64,000 bases of DNA from Ferruginivarius sediminum (GTDB lineage: Bacteria; Pseudomonadota; Alphaproteobacteria; Kiloniellales; Rhodovibrionaceae): NCBI RefSeq assembly GCF_003344765.1, contig NZ_QPMH01000002.1, positions 333,484 to 397,483 of the forward strand, given 5' to 3'. Made by a program: the position numbers and the translations under genes. Under the pieces are notes generated by a model. It was given only the letters and a program-made list of their open reading frames with translations, was not told the DNA's origin and searched no databases. Below, piece by piece: positions 18,086-28,198 of the stretch; position 1 is the stretch's first letter; each line of letters opens with the position of its first letter.

Positions 18086-18260
18086 GACCCCTTCCTTCCC
18101 TCACCCCGTTTGTATTACTGTCCGCGGCGCACCGCAGGGCCCGCCGGCGGTGGAAGCCACCGGCGCGGCCATTTTCGTGCGCGAGGGGACTCTAGGCAAG
18201 CGCCTGGGCCAGGACAAGACCCGGCCGTCACCTCGCCATGCCGGCTCATAGAGGATCATC

Positions 18261-19214
18261 ATGGGCAAGCCGCCGCTGAAGGTTTATCTCGCAGGTCCGC
18301 GCGGATTCTGTGCCGGTGTCGAACGTGCCATCGACATCGTCGAACATGCGCTCCGCAAGTATGGCGCGCCGGTCTACGTGCGCCACGAGATCGTCCATAA
18401 CCGTTTCGTAGTCCAGCAGCTCGAGGCCAAGGGTGCGGTGTTCGTCGAGGATCTGGCGGACGTGCCCGCCGACAAGCCGGTGGTCTTCTCCGCCCACGGC
18501 GTCCCGAAGGCCGTTCCCGCCGAGGCGGAGCGGCGGAAGATGTTCTATATCGACGCGACCTGTCCGCTGGTCTCCAAGGTGCACCGCGAGGCCGAGCGCC
18601 AGTATGCCCAAGGCAACACCATCCTGATGATCGGCCACGCCGGTCACCCCGAGGTCGAGGGCACGCTCGGCCAGTTGCCGGCGGGCGCGATCAAGCTGAT
18701 CCAGACGCGCGAAGATGCCGAGATCGTGGACGTGGCGGATCCGGAGCGGCTGGCTTTCGTGACGCAGACGACGTTGTCGGTGGACGATACGGCCGGCATC
18801 GTCGAGGTGCTGCAGCGCCGTTTCCCGGCGATGCGGGCGCCGAAGCAGGAGGATATCTGCTACGCGACCACCAACCGGCAGCAGGCGGTGAAGGCCCTGG
18901 CCAGCAGGGCGGAGACCATGATCGTCGTCGGTGCGCCGAACTCGTCGAATTCCCAGCGCCTGGTGGATGTCGCGCAAAGGGCGGGCAGCGAATCGTTCAT
19001 GGTGCAGCGCGCGCACGACATCGACTGGACCCGGCTGGAGGGCGTGCGCAGCCTTGGCATCACTGCCGGCGCCTCGGCGCCGGAACTGCTGGTCGAGGAG
19101 GTGATCGCCGCCTTGCGCGAGCGCTTCGAGGTAACGCTTGAAGAGGTCCGCGTCACCGAGGAGGATGTGCAGTTCAAGCTGCCGCGCGTCCTCTTCGAGA
19201 ACGTTCCGGCCTGA
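18261..19214 (+). CDS. ispH: 4-hydroxy-3-methylbut-2-enyl diphosphate reductase
   Basis: IspH (LytB) performs the last step of the MEP pathway, producing isopentenyl and dimethylallyl diphosphate with a [4Fe-4S] cluster. The 317-residue protein has all three cluster cysteines: C17 in [14 protein letters not shown], one in [13 protein letters not shown] and one in [11 protein letters not shown]. The conserved FSAHGVPKA motif is present. It is the first of ispH-thrB-rnhA, with a 23-base gap to thrB, an order seen in many Alphaproteobacteria. Confidence 0.98.
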   Translation: MGKPPLKVYLAGPRGFCAGVERAIDIVEHALRKYGAPVYVRHEIVHNRFVVQQLEAKGAVFVEDLADVPADKPVVFSAHGVPKAVPAEAERRKMFYIDATCPLVSKVHREAERQYAQGNTILMIGHAGHPEVEGTLGQLPAGAIKLIQTREDAEIVDVADPERLAFVTQTTLSVDDTAGIVEVLQRRFPAMRAPKQEDICYATTNRQQAVKALASRAETMIVVGAPNSSNSQRLVDVAQRAGSESFMVQRAHDIDWTRLEGVRSLGITAGASAPELLVEEVIAALRERFEVTLEEVRVTEEDVQFKLPRVLFENVPA

Positions 19215-19237
19215 CGGTTCGGCGACCGGGCGCGGGC

Positions 19238-20200
19238 ATGGCGGTCTATACCGAAGTCACCGACAGCGACGTGGCGGCGTTTGTCGCGGAGTACGACCTG
19301 GGCGAGGTGGTGTCCCTCAAGGGCATCGCCGAGGGGGTCGAGAACTCGAACTACCTGCTCTCCACGACCACCGGCAACTACATCCTGACGCTCTATGAAA
19401 AGCGCGTCCGGCGGGAGGATCTGCCGTACTTCCTGGCGCTGATGGATCACCTCAGCGACCGGGGCATTCCCTGTCCTACGCCCGTGCACGGCCGCGACGG
19501 CGAGGCGCTGCGCGAACTGTGCGGTCGTCCGGCGGCTATCGTGACGTTCCTGCAGGGCCTCTGGCCGAAGCGTGTGACGGCGGAACACTGCCGCCTGCTG
19601 GGCGGGGCGCTGGCAAGAATGCACGTGGCAGGCCGGGATTTCCCGATGTATCGGCCGAACAACCTTTCAGTGGAAGGCTGGCGCAAGCTTCTGGAGTCGT
19701 GCGACGGACGCGGCGACGAGGTGATGCCGGGCCTGACGGAAGAACTGGAACGCGAAGTCGGCGTGCTGGAGCAGGCCTGGCCCGGTGACCTGCCGCAGGG
19801 AGTCATCCACGCCGACCTGTTCCCCGACAACGTGTTCTTCCAGGGTGACCGGCTGTCGGGCTTCATCGACTTCTATTTCGCGTGCAACGACTTCTTTGCC
19901 TATGACCTGGCGATCTGCCTGAACGCCTGGTGCTTCGAGCCCGACGATTCGTTCAATGCGACGAAGGCTCGGGCGCTTCTGCAGTCCTATTGCAGTGTTC
20001 GCCCCTTCTCGGATGAAGAGATGGCGGCCTTGCCGTTGCTCGCACGAGGCAGTGCGCTGCGGTTCCTGCTGACGCGACTGTTCGACTGGCTGAACCACCC
20101 GCCGGGCGCCTATGTCGAACCGAAAGACCCGGTCGAGTACCTGAAGAAGCTGCGTTTCCACCGCGATGTTCGCGGCCCGGCCGCCTACGGGCTGGGTTGA
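19238..20200 (+). CDS. thrB: Homoserine kinase (phosphotransferase-fold type)
   Basis: This enzyme phosphorylates homoserine on the way to threonine. The 320-residue protein is of the aminoglycoside phosphotransferase-like class common in Alphaproteobacteria, not the GHMP class of E. coli. The catalytic loop [14 protein letters not shown] and the metal site [20 protein letters not shown] are intact. Its stop overlaps the rnhA start by 4 bases. Threonine synthase (thrC) is elsewhere in the window at about 26-27.6 kb. Confidence 0.96.
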   Translation: MAVYTEVTDSDVAAFVAEYDLGEVVSLKGIAEGVENSNYLLSTTTGNYILTLYEKRVRREDLPYFLALMDHLSDRGIPCPTPVHGRDGEALRELCGRPAAIVTFLQGLWPKRVTAEHCRLLGGALARMHVAGRDFPMYRPNNLSVEGWRKLLESCDGRGDEVMPGLTEELEREVGVLEQAWPGDLPQGVIHADLFPDNVFFQGDRLSGFIDFYFACNDFFAYDLAICLNAWCFEPDDSFNATKARALLQSYCSVRPFSDEEMAALPLLARGSALRFLLTRLFDWLNHPPGAYVEPKDPVEYLKKLRFHRDVRGPAAYGLG

Positions 20201-20643
20201 TGAGCGGCAGCGAACTCATCGAGATCTTCACCGATGGCGCCTGCTCCGGCAATCCGGGGCCGGGCGGATGGGGTGCGATCCTGCGCTGGCGCGGGCACGA
20301 GAAGGAACTGTCCGGCGGGGAGGCGGAGACCACGAACAACCGTATGGAGCTGATGGCGGCGATTCGCGCGCTTGAGGCGCTGAAGCGTCCGGCGACCGTG
20401 CGCATCGTCACCGACAGCAACTACCTGCGCCAGGGGATCACGCAGTGGATCCACAACTGGCGGCGCAAGGGCTGGAAGACGGCGGACAACAAGCCGGTGA
20501 AGAACCGCGACCTCTGGCAGCGGCTGGAACAGGCGCTTGCGACGCACCGGGTCGAGTGGGAATGGACGCGCGGCCATTCCGGCCATCCGGAGAACGAGCG
20601 CGCCGACGTCCTGGCGCGCGAGGCGCTGAAGCAGTTCAAGTAG
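20197..20643 (+). CDS. rnhA: Ribonuclease HI
   Basis: RNase HI cuts the RNA strand of RNA-DNA hybrids. The 148-residue protein has the catalytic acidic residues D12 ([15 protein letters not shown]), E50 ([13 protein letters not shown]) and D72 ([10 protein letters not shown]), plus the WVKGHSGH-like element here written [15 protein letters not shown]. It overlaps thrB by 4 bases. Confidence 0.98.
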   Translation: MMSGSELIEIFTDGACSGNPGPGGWGAILRWRGHEKELSGGEAETTNNRMELMAAIRALEALKRPATVRIVTDSNYLRQGITQWIHNWRRKGWKTADNKPVKNRDLWQRLEQALATHRVEWEWTRGHSGHPENERADVLAREALKQFK

Positions 20644-20644
20644 C

Positions 20645-20684
20645 AACGAAAATCGGCCGGGCGACATTCATGCCGCCCGGCCGA
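20645..20684 (-). terminator. Terminator hairpin between convergent rnhA and peroxiredoxin genes
   Basis: Perfect 11-base arms (20653-20663 and 20674-20684) form a GC-rich hairpin. On the minus strand it is followed by four Ts then CGTT, so it should end peroxiredoxin transcription. On the plus strand no T run follows, but the hairpin may still slow rnhA readthrough. Confidence 0.7.
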
Positions 20685-20726
20685 CCAATCCGGATCAGGC
20701 TCGCGACAGGATCGCGAGCCACCCGA

Positions 20727-21209
20727 TCAGACTTCCTCGATCAGCTTTTCCGCACCGGTGACCTGCAGCGCGCCGGGGCTGTCCTCCACGTGCAGGCTCT
20801 TCACGACGCCGTCCTCGACGATCATGGCAAAGCGCTTGCTGCGGGTGCCGAGGCCGGCACCGCTGCCGTCGAATTCAAGGCCCATCGCCTTGGTGAATTC
20901 ACCGTTGCCGTCGGCCAGCAGGGTCACCTTGCCCTCGGCGCCGGACGCCTTGCCCCATTCCTGCATCACGAAGGGGTCGTTCACCGACAGACAGGCGATC
21001 TCGTCCACGCCCTTGCCCTTGAAGTCGGCGGCCTTCTGGATGTAGCCGGGCAGGTGCTGCTGCGAGCAGGTCGGCGTGAAGGCGCCCGGAACGCCGATCA
21101 TGGCGATCTTGCGCCCGGCGAAGTAGTCGCTTGTCTGCACCTCCTCGATGCCGCTGTCGTTCATGCGGCGGAGCGTGGCGCTCGGAATCTTGTCACCCAC
21201 CTTGATCAT
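20727..21209 (-). CDS. Peroxiredoxin, Prx5/hybrid type
   Basis: A 160-residue thiol peroxidase that reduces peroxides. The peroxidatic cysteine is C48 in VPGAFTPTCSQQHLPGY, and the conserved NDPFVMQEWGK segment follows. The ATG at 21209 gives the usual N-terminus (MIKVGDKIPSATLR). Another family cysteine (ACLSVND region) is present. It is convergent with rnhA, from which it is separated by a hairpin terminator. Confidence 0.95.
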   Translation of the reverse strand: MIKVGDKIPSATLRRMNDSGIEEVQTSDYFAGRKIAMIGVPGAFTPTCSQQHLPGYIQKAADFKGKGVDEIACLSVNDPFVMQEWGKASGAEGKVTLLADGNGEFTKAMGLEFDGSGAGLGTRSKRFAMIVEDGVVKSLHVEDSPGALQVTGAEKLIEEV

Positions 21210-21281
21210 TGCGGTCTTTCCCGTTTTTCGTTGCCGTGAGAACTTTTGCGGGGCCATGGGCCCGCGTGGCGCAGAGAATCC

Positions 21282-23435
21282 CTAGCCGGCCCGCGCCGTG
21301 TCAATCGCATCCAGCACGGCCGACTTCGTCAGTATTTCCGGCAGCGCGATTCCCTTGGGCGCGTTCGGGCCGTACACGACGTTGAAGGGAATGCCATAGC
21401 GCCCGAAGCTGGCCAGGTATTCCGCGATCTCGTCGCTTGGCCGGGTCCAGTCGCCGCGCATGCGTACCACGTCCTTGCCGTCCAGTCTTGCCTGCACAGT
21501 CTCCGTATTGATGACGGCGGCCTTGTTGACCTTGCAGGTGATGCACCAATCCGCCGTCACATCCACGAAGACCACCTTGCCGGCGTCGACCATGTCTTGG
21601 ATTCTCGTGCGGTCGAGCGTCTGCCAATCGGACGCGGCCGTCTGCTTCGCCGGCTGCGGCGCCGAGCCGAGACCCGGCGGCGCGGCAAAGGCCGCGGCCC
21701 CGATAACCGCGACGAGGATCGGCACCGCCCGCCGCAACTGTCCGGGGGCCAGGCCCTTGAGGCCGAGCACCGCGATGAGCGCCGCCATCAGGCCACCGAC
21801 GGCGCCGGCGGCGAGCGTGCCGTCCTGCGCCGCCAGCACGGTCAGCAGCCATACCGCCGTGCCCGCCAGCGCAAGCCCCAGGACCTTCTTGACGGTCAGC
21901 ATCCAGCGTCCCGGCCTTGGCATGCGCGCGGCCACCGACGGGACGGCGGCTACGGCCAGATAGGGCAGGGCAAGGCCGATTCCCAGTGCGATGAAGATCG
22001 CCAGGATCTCGATGGCCCCGCGCGACAGGGCGAAGGCGATGGCGGTGCCCAGGAACGGCGCGGAGCACGGCGTTGCCAGCAGTGTCGCCAGCGCGCCGGT
22101 CAGGAAGTGACCGGCCATCCCCTCGTGCCCCTGATGTTGGCCGCCGAGCGAATCGGCGATGAAGCGCGGCAGCGGAATCTCGAAGAAGCCGAACAGGTTG
22201 CAGGCGAACAGCGTCACCACTAGCGTCAGGCCGACCAGGAACGCCGGATGTTGGAACTGCATGCCCCAGCCGACGGCCGCGCCTGCCGATTTCAGCGCGA
22301 TGGCCCCGCCGGCGAGGACCAGGAACGAGACAAGGATGCCCGCCGCCGAAGCGAGGAAGCTTGCCCGGACGTGACCCAGTTCCCGGCCGCCGTGCCCGAC
22401 CACCTTCAACAGCTTGAGCGAGAGGACCGGCAGGACGCAGGGCATCAGGTTGAGGATCAGCCCCCCCAGCACGGCAAGGCCGAGCATGCCCGCCAGGCGA
22501 AGCAGGCCATCGCCGCTGTCCTCGCCGAGGCCCGGCAGCAGTGCGCCGCCGGCGCCGATGTCGCCGGTCCGCAGCGCGATGTCCCTTTCCAGCCCGCGCT
22601 CCCCGTCGAAAACGGTGACGGTCACCTGCCGGCCTTCCAGCTTGCCTTCGGCGGTGGGATCCGCCTGGATCGGCAGGTCCAGCACGGCGCGCTTGCCGCC
22701 GTCCTTCAGTGCGACGATGGGCTTGCCGAAGGCATAGCCGTCCGCGCCCTCGACCACGGCGTCGGGTGCGTCGAACGGCTCGGCTGTGCTGGTCACGGCC
22801 AATGAGAGGACTGGGGTTTCGTCCCCGTCGGACAGGGCGGCTTCGTCCAGAGACAGGCCGCTTCCGGCACCGTCACCGGGCACGCGGGCGCGGAACCGGT
22901 CGATGAGGTAGGCGTGCTCCGAGGGCTGCGCCGAATCGGGCGGCAGCGTCACCGAGAGCTGCGCCTTCCGGGGGATGCAGATCTCCTCGCACGTCAGGTA
23001 ATCGACGCTGGCGTTCAGTGTGACGCCTTCGCCGGCGCGTTCGACGCGTGCGACAATCGGAAGCACCACCTCGCCGCCATAACCGAAGGTCTGCAGGCCG
23101 AACAGCTCGAACCGATGCGGCACCGGCCAGCGCAGATTTGCTTCCGCCAGATTCTTCGAACCGCTCCAATCCACCTTCGGTGGGTAACCCGCCTCGCCCG
23201 GCGAGCGCCAGTAGATCTTCCACCCGGGCTCAAGCTGGAAGTGCAGGCCCAGGCGCAGGGTTTCCCGCTCTCCGACGCCGCTGGAAGCCGAGATCAGACG
23301 CATGCGCCCGTTCTCGTGCGCCGCCCAGTCGCTGGCCGTGGCGCCATCGCCCCCCGCTGCCTGGGGCTGCGCTAATACAACCAGTGATAGAAAGATCGCT
23401 GACAGGGCAGCTATGGCGTAGCGACGCAGCATCAT
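21282..23435 (-). CDS. DsbD/ScsB-family thiol:disulfide interchange protein
   Basis: DsbD-type proteins carry electrons from cytoplasmic thioredoxin across the inner membrane to periplasmic thiol proteins. Order of parts: signal peptide (MMLRRYAIAALSAIFLSL), an N-terminal DsbD-alpha-like periplasmic domain with the VDYLTCEEICIPRKAQL cysteine pair, about eight membrane helices with the LNLMPCVLPVLSLK and TPCSAPFLGTA cysteine motifs, and a C-terminal thioredoxin domain with DVTADWCITCKVNK. The 717-residue length is closer to ScsB than to E. coli DsbD. The start at 23435 was chosen for the signal peptide; in-frame ATG at 23486 and TTG/other codons up to 23507 are alternatives. It is divergent from yqgE. 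Confidence 0.93.
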   Translation of the reverse strand: MMLRRYAIAALSAIFLSLVVLAQPQAAGGDGATASDWAAHENGRMRLISASSGVGERETLRLGLHFQLEPGWKIYWRSPGEAGYPPKVDWSGSKNLAEANLRWPVPHRFELFGLQTFGYGGEVVLPIVARVERAGEGVTLNASVDYLTCEEICIPRKAQLSVTLPPDSAQPSEHAYLIDRFRARVPGDGAGSGLSLDEAALSDGDETPVLSLAVTSTAEPFDAPDAVVEGADGYAFGKPIVALKDGGKRAVLDLPIQADPTAEGKLEGRQVTVTVFDGERGLERDIALRTGDIGAGGALLPGLGEDSGDGLLRLAGMLGLAVLGGLILNLMPCVLPVLSLKLLKVVGHGGRELGHVRASFLASAAGILVSFLVLAGGAIALKSAGAAVGWGMQFQHPAFLVGLTLVVTLFACNLFGFFEIPLPRFIADSLGGQHQGHEGMAGHFLTGALATLLATPCSAPFLGTAIAFALSRGAIEILAIFIALGIGLALPYLAVAAVPSVAARMPRPGRWMLTVKKVLGLALAGTAVWLLTVLAAQDGTLAAGAVGGLMAALIAVLGLKGLAPGQLRRAVPILVAVIGAAAFAAPPGLGSAPQPAKQTAASDWQTLDRTRIQDMVDAGKVVFVDVTADWCITCKVNKAAVINTETVQARLDGKDVVRMRGDWTRPSDEIAEYLASFGRYGIPFNVVYGPNAPKGIALPEILTKSAVLDAIDTARAG

Positions 23436-23591
23436 TCCGACATCTCGTACATTCGATCCGCCAGGGGCGTTAATATCATCGGCCATGCACCCTATATAGC
23501 AATTCAAGGTGACATGTCCGCAGTCACATTCCCGTGGCTGGTCCTGTTAGGTTGCGACTTATCGCGACAGGTGTAAAGTGGGTGTCTCGAT

Positions 23592-24161
23592 ATGACGGAT
23601 GAGCAACACACCTCTCTGGCGGGACAGCTTCTGGTCGCCATGCCCAACATGAGCGATCCGCGCTTCTCGCGTTCCGTGATTTATGTATGCGCCCACGATG
23701 AGGAGGGCGCAATCGGGTTAGTCGTCAACAAGCTGATGGGGTCTTTGACGTTCCATGAGCTGTTGGAGCAGGTTGGCATCGAGACCGGCCAGACGGCGGA
23801 GGAGATACGGGTCCACTTCGGCGGGCCGGTGGAGCGTGGGCGCGGGTTCGTCCTGCACTCGTCGGACTACGTGAAGTCGGGCTCGATGCAGGTGGACGAA
23901 ACGGTCGCTCTCACGGCGACCATCGACATCCTGCGCGACATCGCCGACGGCCGTGGGCCGCGGCGCAGCCTGCTGGCCCTTGGCTATGCTGGCTGGGGAC
24001 CGGGGCAGCTCGATTCGGAGATCCAGGCAAACGGCTGGCTGAACGTCGATGCCGACGAAGGCCTGGTATTCGACGAGAACCTGGATGCGAAGTGGGAGCA
24101 GGCCATCGGCAAGCTCGGCTTCGATCCCAGCAGCCTGTCCGGCGAAGCTGGCCACGCCTGA
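23592..24161 (+). CDS. yqgE: YqgE/AlgH family protein (UPF0301)
   Basis: A 189-residue protein of the widely conserved YqgE/AlgH family, whose biochemical role is not settled. It shows the family signature segments: GQLLVAMPNMSDPRFSRSVIYVCAHDEEGAIGLVVNK (read as consecutive blocks), FGGPVERGRGFVLHS, and GYAGWGPGQLDSEIQANGWL. It is a single gene, divergent from the DsbD-like gene and convergent with a GNAT acetyltransferase gene. Confidence 0.96.
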   Translation: MTDEQHTSLAGQLLVAMPNMSDPRFSRSVIYVCAHDEEGAIGLVVNKLMGSLTFHELLEQVGIETGQTAEEIRVHFGGPVERGRGFVLHSSDYVKSGSMQVDETVALTATIDILRDIADGRGPRRSLLALGYAGWGPGQLDSEIQANGWLNVDADEGLVFDENLDAKWEQAIGKLGFDPSSLSGEAGHA

Positions 24162-24189
24162 AGCGCGCGCCGTCCGCGGGCGCCCTTCG

Positions 24190-24828
24190 TCAGCCGACCT
24201 CGCGGCGGCGACTGTCGCCGTCCGCCGCGATCGCGCCCGCGTCGATGCCCCATTGGTCCGTGCGCAGGACGGCGAACAGCACGTGATCGCGCCAGACGCC
24301 GTTGATGCGCAGGTATTCCCGCGCATATCCCTCTTCAGTGAAGCCGACCTTGCGCAATAAGCCTTGCGAGGCCTCGTTGCTGGGCAGGCAGGCGGCCTCG
24401 ATCCGGTGCAGGCCAATCGTGGTGAAGCCGAAGTTCAGGACCGCCGTCAGGGCTTCGGACATATAGCCGTGGCGCGCATAGGGCGCGCCGATCCAGTAGC
24501 CGAGGCTGGCCGATTGCGCCACGCCCCGGCGCACGTTGCTCATCGAGATGCCGCCCACCAGCGCCCGGTCGCTCTTCCGGAAGATCAGGAAGTTGTAGCC
24601 GTGGCCGTCCCGCATCTCCGTCAGGTACTGGTTCAGGCGCCTGCGGAACGCGCCGCGCGACAGGGCATCCGCCGGCCATGTCGGCTCCCACGGGGTCAGG
24701 AACTGCCGGCTGTGCTCGCGCAGGCGGGCCCACTCGCGCCAGTCGCCCGGCCGGGCCGGGCGCAGGCGCACGCGCCCGTAACTTAGCGTCGGGCCGCGGT
24801 CGGGAGGCAGGCGCAACCAGGAAAGCAT
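24190..24828 (-). CDS. GNAT N-acetyltransferase, RimJ type
   Basis: A 212-residue acetyltransferase of the RimJ/RimL class, which acetylates N-termini of ribosomal or other proteins. Evidence is the family order: VRLRPARPGDWREWARLREHS, the ASLGYWIGAPYARHGYMSEA acetyl-CoA site, and FTTIGLHRIEAACLPSNEAS followed by LLRKVGFTEEGYAREYLRING. The ATG at 24828 was chosen because longer versions overlap the preceding peptidase. It lies 19 bases downstream of the M16 peptidase gene, in the thrC-M16-GNAT order common in related bacteria. The true substrate is unknown. Confidence 0.92.
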   Translation of the reverse strand: MLSWLRLPPDRGPTLSYGRVRLRPARPGDWREWARLREHSRQFLTPWEPTWPADALSRGAFRRRLNQYLTEMRDGHGYNFLIFRKSDRALVGGISMSNVRRGVAQSASLGYWIGAPYARHGYMSEALTAVLNFGFTTIGLHRIEAACLPSNEASQGLLRKVGFTEEGYAREYLRINGVWRDHVLFAVLRTDQWGIDAGAIAADGDSRRREVG

Positions 24829-24847
24829 GGGCCGGTGAACAACGAAA

Positions 24848-26107
24848 TCATGCCGCGAAGCGTCGAACGACGGTATCGAAGGATTCGACCCGGTCAATCG
24901 GGCCGATGCTGGTAAGCGTCGGCCGGCTGCCGGCCAGACGTTCGGCCAGTGCCTGGACCTGCGGCATGTCGACCGCTTCGATGGCGGCGACGATCTCTTC
25001 CGGCGACAGCGGCCGGCCATGGATCAGCAGGTGACTGGCAAGCTGCTCGCAGCGCCCGCCAGTGCTTTCCCGGCCCATCAGGATGCTGGCCTTGAGCTGG
25101 GCCCGCGCGCGCTCCATCTCCGCGTCCCCGACCTCGCGGGCGACGGCGGCGATCTCGTCACACACGGCCGGCAGCAGTTCCGCCACCTCGCTCTCGCCCG
25201 TGCCGGCATAAACGCCGAACAGGCCGCTGTCACTGGCGGCGGCATGGAAGGCGAAGATATTGTAGACGAGGCCGCGCTCCTCGCGCACCTTCTGGAACAG
25301 ACGCGAGGACAGGCCCCCTCCAAGCAGCGTCGACAGCACGGCGCAGGCATAATAGTCGTCGTCCAGATAGCCCACACCCGGCATGCCTAAAATGACGTGC
25401 ACCTGCTCCAGGTCGCGGCGCTCACGGAAATCGCCGCCCGAGTAGCGGGCCGTCTCCACCGGCGCGGCGGTGGCCTGCGGCAGCTCCGCGAAGGCATCCG
25501 CCACCATATCGACGAAGCGCTCGTGCTCGATATTGCCCGAGGCGGCCACGACCATCCGCTGGGCGCCGTAATGCCGGCGCATGTAGGAAATCATATCGTC
25601 GCGTCCCAGGGTCTGCACGATCTCGGAGCGGCCGAGGACCGGACGGCCGATGCCCTGCTCGGGATAGGCCGTCTCCTGGAAGTGGTCGAAAATGATGTCG
25701 TCCGGCGTGTCGTGCGCCTGGCCGATCTCCTGAAGGATCACCTGTCGCTCCCGGCGCAGTTCCTCTTCGCTGAAGCGAGGATGGAGCAGGATATCGGAGA
25801 TGATGTCGAGCGCGAGCGGCGCGTGCTCCTTCAGGACCTTGGCGTAGTAGGCCGTGGTCTCGCGGCCGGTATAGGCATTCAGGTAGCCGCCCACGGCCTC
25901 GATCTCCTCGGCAATGTCGCGGGCGCTGCGCTTTGCGGTGCCCTTGAACGCCATGTGCTCCAGCAGGTGGGCGACGCCGTTCATCTCCGAAGGCTCCTGG
26001 CGCGTGCCGACGCCAACGAAGGCGCCGAGCGCCACGGTCTCGACGTGCGGCATGGTATCCGTCGCGACGGTCAGCCCATTGTCCAGGCGTGTCACCTGCA
26101 CGGTCAT
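24848..26107 (-). CDS. M16 family zinc peptidase (processing-peptidase-like)
   Basis: A 419-residue member of the pitrilysin/insulinase M16B group, related to the beta subunit of mitochondrial processing peptidase. The inverted zinc motif HLLEH is at residues 47-51 (VAHLLEHMAFKGT), with the downstream conserved glutamate in RERQVILQEIGQ. No signal peptide is seen, so it is probably cytoplasmic. It lies between thrC and a GNAT gene on the same strand, 73 bases after thrC. Confidence 0.95.
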   Translation of the reverse strand: MTVQVTRLDNGLTVATDTMPHVETVALGAFVGVGTRQEPSEMNGVAHLLEHMAFKGTAKRSARDIAEEIEAVGGYLNAYTGRETTAYYAKVLKEHAPLALDIISDILLHPRFSEEELRRERQVILQEIGQAHDTPDDIIFDHFQETAYPEQGIGRPVLGRSEIVQTLGRDDMISYMRRHYGAQRMVVAASGNIEHERFVDMVADAFAELPQATAAPVETARYSGGDFRERRDLEQVHVILGMPGVGYLDDDYYACAVLSTLLGGGLSSRLFQKVREERGLVYNIFAFHAAASDSGLFGVYAGTGESEVAELLPAVCDEIAAVAREVGDAEMERARAQLKASILMGRESTGGRCEQLASHLLIHGRPLSPEEIVAAIEAVDMPQVQALAERLAGSRPTLTSIGPIDRVESFDTVVRRFAA

Positions 26108-26180
26108 GCTGGCGTATCCTCTTTCCTTGAATGCGATCCTATCAAATGGTGCGTCCCCCGCCGCACGTCATCGCCCCCGC

Positions 26181-27596
26181 TCAAGCGCTCGGCGCGCGCT
26201 CGCCCGCCCGGCTGTGCGCGCGCACGTACGCCTCGACTTCGGCAAGGTCGTTCGGCAGCGCGGTGCAACGTTCGGGGCGCTCGTACAGGTCGGCCAGCCG
26301 TTCCGGCAGGGCCGGCCGCTCGCCCGTCGCGGCTTCGACGGCATCGGGAAACTTGGCCGGATGCGCGGTCGCCAGCGATATCAGTGGCACGTCGCTCTTG
26401 CCGTGAAGCTCGCGCCCGGCGGCGATGCCGATGGCGCTGTGCGGATCTACCAGCAGGCCCGTCTCCCGGCGCACGCGCGCGATTTCCGCCCTGGTCCGCG
26501 CGTCGTCATATCGCGCGCCCGAGAAGGTCTCAAGCGCTCTCTCCAGTCGGGACCGCTCCACGGCGAAGCGTCCGCTCTGCTTGAAGCGCTCCATCTCCCG
26601 CGCCACCGCCGCGCCGTCGCCGTCCAGCAGGTCGAAGAGCAGCCGCTCGAAATTGCTGGAAACCTGGATGTCCATCGACGGCGACAACGTTGGGATGACG
26701 CCCTGCGCTTCCATCGCCCCGGTTTCGAAGAAGCGGGTCAGGATGTCGTTGCTGTTCGAGCCGACGATCAGCCGTTCCACCGGCAGGCCCATGCGCTTGG
26801 CCGCATAGCCGGCGAAGACGTTGCCGAAGTTGCCGGTCGGTACCGAGAACGCGACGCGCCGGTGCGGCGCGCCCAGCGCGACGGCGGCGGTCACGTAATA
26901 GACGATCTGCGCCAGGATGCGTGCGAAGTTGATGGAGTTCACCGCCGCCAGCCTCTGCTGGTCGCGAAAGGCGGGGTCGTTGAACATCGCCTTCACCAGC
27001 GCCTGGCAGTCGTCGAAGGTGCCCTCGACCGCGATGTTGTGGACGTTCGCGGCCTCCACCGTCGTCATCTGCCGGCGCTGCACCTCTGAAACGCGGCCCT
27101 TCGGGTGCAGGATGAAGATGTCCACGCGCTCGCGGTCCCGGCACGCCTCGATCGCCGCAGATCCGGTGTCGCCGGAGGTCGCGCCGACGATGGTGATGCG
27201 CTCGCCGCGCCTGGCCAGGACGTGATCGAACAGCTCGCCCAGAAGCTGCAGCGCCACGTCCTTGAAGGCAAGCGTCGGCCCGTGGAAAAGCTCCAGCAGC
27301 CACCGCCCCTCGTCGAGCTGGACCAGCGGGCAGGTCCCGGTGCGCGCGAAGCTTGAATAGGCACGCGCCGTCAGGTCGTCCAGCGCTTCCGCCGCGCAGG
27401 ACTCCGCCAGGAACGGGCGCATGACCGCCGCCGCCACCTCGGCGTAGGGCCGTCCCGCGAAGCCCGCCAGCTCTTCCGGTGACAGCGTTGGCCATTCCTC
27501 GGGCAGGTAGAGGCCCCCGTCGCGGGCCAGCCCGGCAAGCAGGACGTCGTCGAAGGACAGGCGGGGCGCCTGGCCGCGTGTGGAAACGTAACGCAC
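26181..27596 (-). CDS. thrC: Threonine synthase
   Basis: ThrC converts O-phosphohomoserine to threonine with pyridoxal phosphate. The 471-residue protein has the PLP lysine at residue 112 in FHGPTLAFKDVALQLLG and the phosphate-binding GATSGDTGSAAIEA loop. The GTG at 27596 was chosen because it is preceded by GGAGAA at the right distance and gives the usual VRYVSTRGQAP start; the frame is open 13 codons further upstream. It would work with the homoserine kinase encoded at 19.2-20.2 kb. Confidence 0.97.
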   Translation of the reverse strand: MRYVSTRGQAPRLSFDDVLLAGLARDGGLYLPEEWPTLSPEELAGFAGRPYAEVAAAVMRPFLAESCAAEALDDLTARAYSSFARTGTCPLVQLDEGRWLLELFHGPTLAFKDVALQLLGELFDHVLARRGERITIVGATSGDTGSAAIEACRDRERVDIFILHPKGRVSEVQRRQMTTVEAANVHNIAVEGTFDDCQALVKAMFNDPAFRDQQRLAAVNSINFARILAQIVYYVTAAVALGAPHRRVAFSVPTGNFGNVFAGYAAKRMGLPVERLIVGSNSNDILTRFFETGAMEAQGVIPTLSPSMDIQVSSNFERLLFDLLDGDGAAVAREMERFKQSGRFAVERSRLERALETFSGARYDDARTRAEIARVRRETGLLVDPHSAIGIAAGRELHGKSDVPLISLATAHPAKFPDAVEAATGERPALPERLADLYERPERCTALPNDLAEVEAYVRAHSRAGERAPSA

Positions 27597-27730
27597 GGTT
27601 CTCCGGTCTTTCGCCGCTGAGGACAGAAGCGGCACTCTAGCCCGGTGTGCGGCCCCTGAGCAATCCGCCGCGGGGAGTTACGCGCCTGCATCGTGGACAG
27701 CAGGGATGATCCGGCTTGCGTTGTTGAAAT

Positions 27731-27742
27731 TGCCATTTGGCA
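27731..27742. promoter_or_regulatory. Candidate operator of the RES/Xre toxin-antitoxin pair
   Basis: A perfect inverted repeat, TGCCA-TT-TGGCA, lies about 40 bases upstream of the antitoxin start. Antitoxins of this family usually bind such repeats and repress their own operon. The symmetry is visible in the sequence; binding is inferred. Confidence 0.45.
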
Positions 27743-27781
27743 TAAGACAGCATATATTTGCCGTATGACAGGAGGCGCGCA

Positions 27782-28198
27782 ATGCCGGAATTGCGACTGA
27801 TCCACACGGCGGAGGATGTTCCGCCCGTCGCCGAGCCGAGCGACGCCGAGGCGGCCGCGATGGCCCGCGCCGCCGTGAAGCTGTTCGATCGGTGGGGCGT
27901 CAGCGACCACGAAGCCACCGTGCTCCTGGGCGGTATCTCGCTCAGAACCTATGCCCGCTGGAAGGCGGGGCGGTTCGGCCGTATCGGCCGTGACCTGCGC
28001 ACGCGGCTATCCAATCTGATGGGCATCCACAAGGCGCTGCGCATCGTCTTTGCCGACAAGGAGCGCGCCTATGCCTGGGTCAAGCGCCCGAACGCGGCGT
28101 TCGGCGGCCGCTCGGCGCTCCAAGTCATGCTGGGCGGCGAGATCACCGATCTGATGCGCGTCAGGCATTATCTGGACGCCGAACGGGGTGGCTGGTGA
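27782..28198 (+). CDS. Xre/MbcA/ParS-type antitoxin (DUF2384)
   Basis: A 138-residue protein with an N-terminal helix-turn-helix-like region (ATVLLGGISLRTYARWKAGR) and a C-terminal toxin-binding domain (LMGIHKALRIVFADKERAYAWVKRPNAAFGG, typical of DUF2384). It is the antitoxin partner of RES-domain toxins. The ATG at 27782 has a strong AGGAGG ribosome site. Its stop overlaps the toxin GTG start by 4 bases, the usual arrangement for this system. Confidence 0.93.
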   Translation: MPELRLIHTAEDVPPVAEPSDAEAAAMARAAVKLFDRWGVSDHEATVLLGGISLRTYARWKAGRFGRIGRDLRTRLSNLMGIHKALRIVFADKERAYAWVKRPNAAFGGRSALQVMLGGEITDLMRVRHYLDAERGGW